The translations under genes and the position numbers were made by a program. A stretch of DNA of 43,603 bases, taken from positions 1-43,603 of the forward strand of contig CAUFBM010000018.1 of assembly GCA_959023295.1 (NCBI GenBank). Reading direction: 5' to 3'. The notes below the pieces were generated by a model that had not been told where the DNA came from, made no database searches, and saw only the letters and a program-made list of their open reading frames with translations. Below, piece by piece: positions 33,491 to 40,513 of the stretch (within the stretch, counting starts at the first letter, position 1; each line of letters opens with the position of its first letter). Source of the DNA: an uncultured Collinsella sp. GTDB lineage: Bacteria > Actinomycetota > Coriobacteriia > Coriobacteriales > Coriobacteriaceae.

Positions 33491-35197
33491 GTGGACGAGG
33501 AAGCAAGCATCATCCTGGGGGATGCCATCGCCTTTTGTCAGCGCGACGGCCAAGATGCGCGCCTCATCAACATGCTGGGGCAATCGCGCGCCGTGAGCCT
33601 GACCGAGGACACCTTGACGATTGAGGCCCCCTCACGATTTGCCATCGCTCAGCTCAAAAAGCATCAGCCGACCATCGAGGCGTACCTGGAAGAGATCGCC
33701 TTTGCGCCGATCGCGCTCAACATCGTGGCACCGCAGGGCACCGCGGCAGATAATGCCGTACCCGCGGCAGCCGTCGTCCCCCCGGCGGCGCCGGCTGCCG
33801 CCGCAGTGTCGGCTCCCGAGCATCAAAACGGCGATGTTTCCCGTGAAACCATGCCCGCCGCCTCGGCGTCGGCAGCCCCCATGCCCGCTGCCACACACAT
33901 GCCTATCGCGCACGACGCAACACCGGGCGAGGATTCGGGCATCGCAATCAAAAACACGCTTTCGGCCGACGATTTCCGCCGCATGATGAACCAGATGAAA
34001 GGCGGTGCGCCCGAAAAGAGTGCAAAACCAGCCTCTACATCGCCCACGAGTGCCCCCGCAGCTGCGGCGCCGGCCGAGCAAAACGCTGACGGCGCACCCC
34101 TCGCGGCCAACTCGAAATTCACCTTCGAAAACTTTGTCTACGGCCCCGAAAACAGCCATGCCTATCGCTCGGCGCTCAAGTTTGCCGCGCTCGCGGACGA
34201 ACGCGGCACATGCACATCCCTGTTCATCTATGGCAAATCGGGGCTGGGCAAGACCCATCTGCTGCTCGCCATCAAAAACGAGCTCGCCGAAAAGTCGCCC
34301 GAGATCAAGGTGAAGTACGCCAACTCGCAGGCATACCTCGATGACCTGATGACGGAGTTCGACCGCCAAAAGAAGAGCAACGCCCCCATCATGCAGGCAT
34401 ACCACGACGTGGACGTGCTCATCATCGACGACATTCAAAACATCATCGGCAAGCGCGCGAGCGTGGACTACTTCTTCCAGCTCATGGACGAGTTTATCCG
34501 CAACAACAAAAAAGTCGTCATCGCAGCCGACCGTGCGCCCAAAGACCTGAGCATGGACGAGCGCCTTACCAGCCGTTTTAATGCCGGTATGCTCTGTTTG
34601 GTGGCGGAGCCCAGCTACGAGATGAAATACAAGATCTTGCAGCGCTACTACGAGAACACGATAGCCGCCGCACCCGAGGCGGGTGACGACTCGCTGCTGG
34701 CGGCCTATGGCGGCGATGGCGGGCATCTGACCGACGAGCACTTTAAGCACATGGCAGAAGTCTCGGGAACCAACATCCGCGAACTCGAGAGCTTCTGCGA
34801 ACGCTGCGCCGGCGAGGCAGGAGACCGCGAACGCGAGGGCAGCGAGCTCAGTTTCGACGACATCGACGCCATCGCAAGCCAGTACTTCGATACGTCGGCC
34901 AAAAAGATCAACGTGCAGACGGTCCAGTCTGTCATTGAAGAGCAGTACGGCGTGACGCACGAGGAGCTCATCGGTCCGCGCCGCAACGCCAACATAGCCA
35001 AAGCCCGCCATATCGCCATATATCTGGCCATCGAGATGTGCGAGATGACGACTACGGCGGTGGGCGCGGAGTTTGGCAACCGCAACCACTCAACCGTCAG
35101 TACGAGCTATAAAAAGGTTCAGAAGATGATTCAGGAAGACCGCACCATAACCGAGGATCTCAAATCGCTGCGAGATAAAATTACACTGCGCTCGTAG
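33491..35197 (+). CDS. dnaA: Chromosomal replication initiator protein DnaA
   Basis: 568 residues. Domain I is short (about 1-80). Domain II is a long Ala/Pro-rich linker (about 81-205). The AAA+ domain has Walker A GKSGLGKT (248-255), Walker B IIDDIQN (311-317) and the box VII arginine in DERLTSRF. Domain IV (about 465-568) binds DnaA boxes, but its recognition motif reads GNRNHSTV (529-536) instead of the usual GGRDHTTV. Two of the base-contacting positions known in E. coli (Asp433, Thr435) are thus Asn532 and Ser534. GTG start with GGGAGA upstream. A parS-like sequence lies within the linker-coding part. Confidence 0.96.
   Translation: MDEEASIILGDAIAFCQRDGQDARLINMLGQSRAVSLTEDTLTIEAPSRFAIAQLKKHQPTIEAYLEEIAFAPIALNIVAPQGTAADNAVPAAAVVPPAAPAAAAVSAPEHQNGDVSRETMPAASASAAPMPAATHMPIAHDATPGEDSGIAIKNTLSADDFRRMMNQMKGGAPEKSAKPASTSPTSAPAAAAPAEQNADGAPLAANSKFTFENFVYGPENSHAYRSALKFAALADERGTCTSLFIYGKSGLGKTHLLLAIKNELAEKSPEIKVKYANSQAYLDDLMTEFDRQKKSNAPIMQAYHDVDVLIIDDIQNIIGKRASVDYFFQLMDEFIRNNKKVVIAADRAPKDLSMDERLTSRFNAGMLCLVAEPSYEMKYKILQRYYENTIAAAPEAGDDSLLAAYGGDGGHLTDEHFKHMAEVSGTNIRELESFCERCAGEAGDREREGSELSFDDIDAIASQYFDTSAKKINVQTVQSVIEEQYGVTHEELIGPRRNANIAKARHIAIYLAIEMCEMTTTAVGAEFGNRNHSTVSTSYKKVQKMIQEDRTITEDLKSLRDKITLRS
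33835..33850. promoter_or_regulatory. parS: parS-like site inside dnaA
   Basis: TGTTTCCCGTGAAACC matches parS at 14 of 16 positions. It lies in the Ala/Pro linker region of dnaA, where the encoded residues (DVSRET) are probably under weak constraint. Confidence 0.45.
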
Positions 35198-35435
35198 GGA
35201 AATAGAGACACCTGTTGAAAACTTGTCGAAACGCCGGGCATAACATGTCTAAAACTCGCCACAAGGCGATGAAAAGTTTTCCGCAGGTTTTGAACGTGGA
35301 AAACACGGTCGGTTGCGCACAGGGCGCTGTCGATTCTCTTTTTGGGGTTGACCAGCGCTTTTGGGAGTAATCAACAGTTTCGTCAGTGCTATTACTATTA
35401 TTAAGATATTTATATCTATAGAAAGGTATTAAAAG
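35198..35435. other. oriC: Origin region between dnaA and dnaN with DnaA boxes and probable unwinding element
   Basis: Non-coding. DnaA-box-like motifs: TTTTCAACA (35221-35213, minus), TTTTCCGCA (35277-35285, plus), TTTTCCACG (35303-35295, minus) and TAATCAACA (35368-35376, plus). The last is followed after 12 bp by five DnaA-trio triplets CTA-TTA-CTA-TTA-TTA (35389-35403) and an AT-rich tract to 35420. This order (box, short spacer, trios, AT-rich) is that of the B. subtilis unwinding site. Confidence 0.75.
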
Positions 35436-36539
35436 ATGAAGTTCACCGTCAGCCAAAGCTCGCTCACGCAAGCCATCGGCGTCGTTATGAAAGGCGTCGC
35501 TTCGGCATCTACCCTTCCCATCCTGTCGGGCGTGCTCGTTAAGGCGCAGGACGGCATCTTGGAATTCCAAACCTCTAACTACACCATCTCGATTCGTCAT
35601 CGCATTGCCGCGCATGTCGAAGAAGAGGGCGAGATGGTGATTCCCTGCAAGATGCTCTCGAACATTACGAAGACCCTTCCCGACGCCCCGGTTACCTTTG
35701 AGCTCTCGGAGCGTCAGGTGCAGATCGGATGCGAGAAGAGCTCCTTCCGCCTCAACACGCTCGACGCCAACGATTTCCCCGAGTTCCCCGCCTATGCCAT
35801 CGAAAGTGCGGTGGAGCTCCCGACCGACATCCTGTCCGAGATGGTCGGCCGCGTATGGCGCGTCACTTCGACCGATAAGGCCCGCCCCATTCTGGGAGGC
35901 GTACACATGAAGGTCGAGAACAACACCGTGCGCCTGGTGGCAACCGACTCCTTCCGCCTTGCCGTATGCGACACCCAGGTCGAGACCTCGACGCTCGAGG
36001 GATCCTTTGAGCTCAACGTTCCGGCCGACGCCTTCAACGACGCCCTGAGCATCATGGCCAGCCAGGCGACCATCATGATCGGCGCCACCGACACCCAAGT
36101 TGTCTTTGAGGCCGGCAACACCACCTACGTGTCGCGTCGTATCGAGGGCGTGTACCCCAACTACAAGCAACTCATCCCTGATTCGTGCGTGACGAGCGTC
36201 AAGATCGACGTGGCGGCTTTTAATGCCGCCCTCAAGCGCGTGGCGGTCATCGCGAGCGCGAACCCCGCCGTCAAGTTCAAGATTGATGTCGAGAACGGTC
36301 AGATGGGCCTGTCCTCCATCTCCAATGACCAGGATCTGGCGCAGGAGACGATCGATGTCGAGGCCGAGGGCGAGTCGGGCACCATCGCCTTTAACTACCA
36401 CTACATCTTTGGCTGCCTCAATGCCTTGTCCAAGGAGAAGGAGATCACGCTGGAGCTCAAGAGCTACTCGCAGGCGGGTATCTTTAAGTCCTACGACAAG
36501 ATCAACTACCTGTACCTGGTCATGCCGGTTCGCATCTAG
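35436..36539 (+). CDS. dnaN: DNA polymerase III beta subunit (sliding clamp)
   Basis: 367 residues, three repeated clamp domains. Typical elements are the N-terminal MKFTVSQSSLTQAI, LPILSGVLVKAQDG, ATDSFRLAVCDTQ and the C-terminal YLVMPVRI, the end of the hydrophobic peptide-binding pocket. It tethers polymerase III and other enzymes to DNA. Start ATG 35436 with AAAGG upstream; the AT-rich unwinding region lies directly before it, so its promoter may overlap the origin. Confidence 0.96.
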   Translation: MKFTVSQSSLTQAIGVVMKGVASASTLPILSGVLVKAQDGILEFQTSNYTISIRHRIAAHVEEEGEMVIPCKMLSNITKTLPDAPVTFELSERQVQIGCEKSSFRLNTLDANDFPEFPAYAIESAVELPTDILSEMVGRVWRVTSTDKARPILGGVHMKVENNTVRLVATDSFRLAVCDTQVETSTLEGSFELNVPADAFNDALSIMASQATIMIGATDTQVVFEAGNTTYVSRRIEGVYPNYKQLIPDSCVTSVKIDVAAFNAALKRVAVIASANPAVKFKIDVENGQMGLSSISNDQDLAQETIDVEAEGESGTIAFNYHYIFGCLNALSKEKEITLELKSYSQAGIFKSYDKINYLYLVMPVRI

Positions 36540-36548
36540 CGCTGTGTC

Positions 36549-37655
36549 ATGACCATGTTTGCCCGCAACCTTTCCGTCGCGCGCTACCGCAGTTTCGATA
36601 GCTACCGTCTTGACCTGGACGAGGGCGTGACGGTGCTTGCGGGGCCCAACGCGGCGGGAAAGACCAACCTTATAGAGGCGCTGCAGCTTTTGACGAGCGG
36701 CGCCTCGTTTAGGCATCCCACCGCTGGCGAGCTCGTGCACGACGGCACGGGCTCGTGCAGGCTCGAGTTGAGACTCGAGGGTGATGGCCGCGTGCTCGAT
36801 ATGGGGCTGGGCGTTGAGGACGGCAAGCGCTCGTTTAGCCGTAACGGCAAGAGATGCTCGGCCGCCGGCGTGCGCGGGGTTTTGCCGAGCGTGCTGTTTT
36901 GCCCCGATCATCTGGATATGGTCAAGCGCGGCGCCAGTGTGCGCCGCGCCGCCCTCGACGACTTTGGCGTTCAGCTGAGCGCCCGTTACGCCGACCTGGT
37001 GAGCACCTACGGGCGTTGCGTGGCGCAGCGCAACGCCCTGCTCAAGGAGTCCTGGTGCTGCCGCGAGATGCTTGGCGCATGGAATGACTCCATCGCCCGC
37101 GCCGGGTCCGCCCTGCTCGTGCATCGTTTGGCCCTGCTCGACCGGCTGGCGGGCCATGTGCGCGCCGCGTACGGGCAGGTGGCGTCCGGTGAGGACGCAG
37201 ACGTGTCCTATGTGTCCACGCTGGGGGATTTGCCTCAAGCCGAAGGGCGCGAGGAACTGAAAGGTTGGGCGTACGAGCATATGCTCGCGGCCCTCGATGA
37301 GCGTGCCGATGAGGAGATGCGCCGCGGCGTGACGCTTGTGGGTCCGCATCGCGACGAGATTGAGTTTTCCGTCGCGGGCCGATCGGCCCGTTCATTTGCC
37401 AGCCAGGGCCAGCAGCGAACGCTGGTGCTTGCCTGGAAGGTGGCAGAAGTGGCCGTGGCGCGCGATATCCTGGGCACCGCGCCACTGCTGCTTTTGGACG
37501 ACGTGATGAGCGAGCTCGATGCCGGGCGGCGAGGCGCTTTTCTGCAGCTGATCGGTGATGATATCCAGACGGTCATAACCACCACCAATCTGGGGTATTT
37601 TACCGATGACCTGCTTGATCGAGCCAAGGTGGTGAGCATGGGTGAGACGTGCTAA
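36549..37655 (+). CDS. recF: DNA replication and repair protein RecF
   Basis: 368 residues. SMC-like ATPase that helps load RecA at gaps. Walker A GPNAAGKTN (about 33-41), the family's HRDEIEF block, a signature SQGQQRTLVLAWK and Walker B LLLLDDVMSELD are present. It starts 9 bp after the dnaN stop; ATG 36549 and 36555 are both possible and no ribosome site is obvious, so translation may depend on dnaN. Its end overlaps the DUF721 gene by 14 bp. Confidence 0.95.
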   Translation: MTMFARNLSVARYRSFDSYRLDLDEGVTVLAGPNAAGKTNLIEALQLLTSGASFRHPTAGELVHDGTGSCRLELRLEGDGRVLDMGLGVEDGKRSFSRNGKRCSAAGVRGVLPSVLFCPDHLDMVKRGASVRRAALDDFGVQLSARYADLVSTYGRCVAQRNALLKESWCCREMLGAWNDSIARAGSALLVHRLALLDRLAGHVRAAYGQVASGEDADVSYVSTLGDLPQAEGREELKGWAYEHMLAALDERADEEMRRGVTLVGPHRDEIEFSVAGRSARSFASQGQQRTLVLAWKVAEVAVARDILGTAPLLLLDDVMSELDAGRRGAFLQLIGDDIQTVITTTNLGYFTDDLLDRAKVVSMGETC

Positions 37656-38205
37656 TTACGAGCGCGAGAACGGAACGGTTGCCTTTGGCGGCTTTTTGGA
37701 TGCCGAGCGTCAGCGCATCCTGGCGGCCGCAACACCTGAGCGCCGCGCGCAAATGGAGGCTGCAGAGGAATCTCGTGCGGTCTATCGCGCCTGGAATGCG
37801 GTGTGCTCGGGCACGCGCGAGGGACGCCACGTGACGGGCCTGCGCTACCTGCCCGAGTCCAATGAGCTGCTGGTGTATCTCGATTCGCCCTCGTGGACGC
37901 AGGAGATGACGCTGCTGCGCGAGATCATCCGGGCACGCATGGAGCGGGCCGGGGCGCATGTGGACGGCCTGGTGTTCAAAACGACCGCGCCCGGTCACAC
38001 GCCGACGGCTGCCAAGGAGCGCCTGCGCCCAGCCGTGACCGAGCGCCCGCCGGCTCCGCACGCCGATCTCAGTGAGGCCGAACGCGGCGAGATTGAGCGC
38101 CAAGTGGCGCCCATCGAAGATCAAAAACTGCGCGAGGCCCTCGAGAATGCCATGAGAGCTAGTGCCGAGTGGGCCAAGGGCGTGCAAAGCAAAAAAGAGC
38201 CTTAA
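37642..38205 (+). CDS. DUF721 / DciA-like protein
   Basis: 187 residues. The central part (about 45-115) has the DUF721 pattern: an aromatic/Trp-containing helix (YRAWNAVCSG), GLRYLPESNELLVYLDSPSWTQEMTLLREII. DciA proteins are the ancestral loaders or operators of the DnaB helicase. The position between recF and gyrB is the usual actinobacterial one. The N- and C-termini are charged and probably flexible. GTG start at 37642 inside the end of recF indicates coupling. Confidence 0.85.
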   Translation: MRRANYERENGTVAFGGFLDAERQRILAAATPERRAQMEAAEESRAVYRAWNAVCSGTREGRHVTGLRYLPESNELLVYLDSPSWTQEMTLLREIIRARMERAGAHVDGLVFKTTAPGHTPTAAKERLRPAVTERPPAPHADLSEAERGEIERQVAPIEDQKLREALENAMRASAEWAKGVQSKKEP

Positions 38206-38231
38206 ATCGCATCTGGTGGCCTTGTAGAGCC

Positions 38232-38262
38232 AAATACCCTCGTTCCCGAGGGTATTTTTTTA
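38232..38262 (+). terminator. Terminator after recF-DUF721
   Basis: ATACCCTCG-TTCC-CGAGGGTAT followed by T-run, 29 bp after the stop. gyrB must therefore have its own promoter in the next 50 bp. Confidence 0.9.
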
Positions 38263-38310
38263 CGATAAACTAGTAAGGCTGTACACATTTTCTTAGCTGA
38301 AGGAGGACGT

Positions 38311-40341
38311 GTGGCAAACGAAAACGATTACGATGGCGGCGAGATTAAGATTCTCGAAGGTCTCGAGGCCGTTCGTAAGCGCCCGGGCATGTACATCGGC
38401 TCGACGAGCGCCAGCGGCCTGCATCACCTGGTGTGGGAGATCGTTGACAACTCCGTTGACGAGGCCATGGCCGGTTTCTGCACCGAGATTCAGGTGACGG
38501 TCCACGCCGACAACTCCATCACGGTCGTCGACAACGGGCGAGGCATCCCCGTCGACGAGCATCCCATCAAAAAGATCCCGACGCTCGAGGTCGTTATGAC
38601 GATCCTGCACGCCGGCGGTAAGTTCGATAACTCGGCCTACAAGGTCTCGGGCGGCCTACATGGCGTGGGCATCTCCGTCGTCAACGCGCTGTCCAAGCGC
38701 GTGGTCGTGCAGGTGCGCCGTGATGGCAACGTCTACGAGATGGAGTTCTCGCGCGGCAAGACCGTCAAGAAGATGGAGGTCGTGGGCACCTCGGATTCGA
38801 CGGGTACCACCGTCAACTTCTGGCCCGACGACGAGATCTTCGAGACCTGTGTCTACGATTTCGATACGCTGCACAACCGTCTGCAGGAGACGGCGTTCCT
38901 CAATAAGAATCTAAAGATTGTGCTGACCGACGAGCGCGAGGCGACTCCCCACGTGGAGGAGTTCTGCTACGAGGGCGGCATCATCGACTTCGTTAAGTTC
39001 CTCAACGACGGCAAAGACGTCCCCGAGGCCTTTAAGGAGCCCATCTATATCGAGGGTAAATCGGATCCGGATGCGCCCGTGACCAAGATGGGCGAGGTCG
39101 AGGTGTCCCTGCAGTGGAATGCCGGCTATGGCGAGAACGTCATGTCGTTTGCCAACGACATCTACACCCCCGAGGGCGGCATGCATCTCGAGGGCTTCCG
39201 CACCGCCCTCACCCGCGTGATTAACGATTACGCCCGCAAGCAGAACCTGCTCAAGGAGAAGGACGCCAACCTGAGCGGTGACGACGTGCGCGAGGGCCTT
39301 TCGGCCGTCATTTCGGTTAAGCTGCCCGATCCGCAGTTTGAGGGCCAGACCAAGGCCAAGCTCGGCAGCTCCTACATGCGCGCGCTCACGCTCAAGATCG
39401 TGACCGATGGACTGACCGATTATCTGGAGGAGCACCCCAAGCCCGCCCGCGAGATCGTCAAGAAGGCCCAGCAGGCCTGCAAGGCCCGCAACGCCGCCCG
39501 CAAGGCGCGCGAGGCGACCCGTCGCAAAAGTCTGCTCGAGACGGCGTCGCTGCCCGGCAAACTCGCCGACTGCTCGGTGCGCGATGCCGAGCTGACCGAG
39601 CTCTTTATCGTAGAGGGCGACTCGGCAGGCGGTTCGGCCAAGGACGGCCGTCGCCGAGACATCCAGGCGATTCTGCCCCTGCGCGGCAAGATTTTGAACG
39701 TCGAGCGCGTGGGTGACCACCGCGCGTTCTCGAGCGACACCATCCAATCCCTGATCACCGCGATCGGCTGCGGCGTCACGACGAGCGCCGGCGACGGTGG
39801 CGACTTCGATATCAGCAAGGCGCGCTACCACAAGATCATCATCATGACCGATGCAGACGTTGATGGTGCGCATATCCGCATCCTGCTGCTGACGTTCTTC
39901 TACAAGTACATGCGCCCGCTGATCGATGCCGGCTATGTCTATGTTGCCTGCCCGCCCATCTTTGGCATTAAGGTACGCAACAAGATCCACTACGTGTATC
40001 CCAACGGCCGCCAGCCCGAAGACGAGATCCTGCGCGACACCATCCAGGGTCTGGGACTGAACCCCGACGATAACGACGAGGACGGCAAGGCCAAGGACGG
40101 CAAGATCACCAAAAAGCGCAAGGGCTATACCGTCCAGCGCTACAAGGGCCTGGGCGAGATGGACCCCAAGCAGCTTGCCTCGACGACGATGGACCCCAAG
40201 ACCCGCATTCTGCAGCGTGTGTCGATCGAGGACGCCGTGGTGGCAGACCGCGCCGTGCGCGAGCTGATGGGTTCCGAGGTCGGCTATCGCCGCGAGTACA
40301 TCGAGAAGCACGCGCATGACGCACGATTCTTAGATGCCTAA
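38311..40341 (+). CDS. gyrB: DNA gyrase subunit B
   Basis: 676 residues. ATPase and TOPRIM subunit of gyrase, which introduces negative supercoils. The GHKL ATPase part has EIVDNSVDEA and DNGRGIPVD. The transducer and TOPRIM parts have EGDSAGGSAKDGRRRDIQ, DADVDGAHIR and QRYKGLGEMDPKQL. GTG start with AGGAGG. Length lacks the large insert of proteobacterial GyrB. A structured 172-bp gap separates it from gyrA. Confidence 0.97.
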   Translation: MANENDYDGGEIKILEGLEAVRKRPGMYIGSTSASGLHHLVWEIVDNSVDEAMAGFCTEIQVTVHADNSITVVDNGRGIPVDEHPIKKIPTLEVVMTILHAGGKFDNSAYKVSGGLHGVGISVVNALSKRVVVQVRRDGNVYEMEFSRGKTVKKMEVVGTSDSTGTTVNFWPDDEIFETCVYDFDTLHNRLQETAFLNKNLKIVLTDEREATPHVEEFCYEGGIIDFVKFLNDGKDVPEAFKEPIYIEGKSDPDAPVTKMGEVEVSLQWNAGYGENVMSFANDIYTPEGGMHLEGFRTALTRVINDYARKQNLLKEKDANLSGDDVREGLSAVISVKLPDPQFEGQTKAKLGSSYMRALTLKIVTDGLTDYLEEHPKPAREIVKKAQQACKARNAARKAREATRRKSLLETASLPGKLADCSVRDAELTELFIVEGDSAGGSAKDGRRRDIQAILPLRGKILNVERVGDHRAFSSDTIQSLITAIGCGVTTSAGDGGDFDISKARYHKIIIMTDADVDGAHIRILLLTFFYKYMRPLIDAGYVYVACPPIFGIKVRNKIHYVYPNGRQPEDEILRDTIQGLGLNPDDNDEDGKAKDGKITKKRKGYTVQRYKGLGEMDPKQLASTTMDPKTRILQRVSIEDAVVADRAVRELMGSEVGYRREYIEKHAHDARFLDA

Positions 40342-40347
40342 CCTGTT

Positions 40348-40448
40348 CGGCTTTCCCAGCCACCGCACCTTCGCTTTCAATCGTCGGTCGCGTACCCAAG
40401 TACGCTTCCCTCCTCTTTCGAGCGAATCTGCGGCACCTGGAAAAGCCG
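40348..40448. repeat. Long imperfect hairpin between gyrB and gyrA
   Basis: The 20-mers at 40348-40367 and 40429-40448 are imperfect inverted repeats, with GCGTAC-CCAA-GTACGC (40390-40405) as an apical hairpin. There is no T-run, so it may be an RNA structure tuning gyrA expression or a degenerate palindromic repeat. Confidence 0.55.
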
Positions 40449-40513
40449 TCTCCGTCCTAGTGACGGGGACGGGGACTATCTGATTTGAACCACGCAAACC
40501 ATGAGGAGGTAAC

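Noticed and set aside
35181..37349. Long minus-strand open frame of 722 codons opposite dnaN and recF
   Set aside because: It is antisense to two clear core genes and results from their GC-biased codons; the residues resemble no family and no ribosome site is present.
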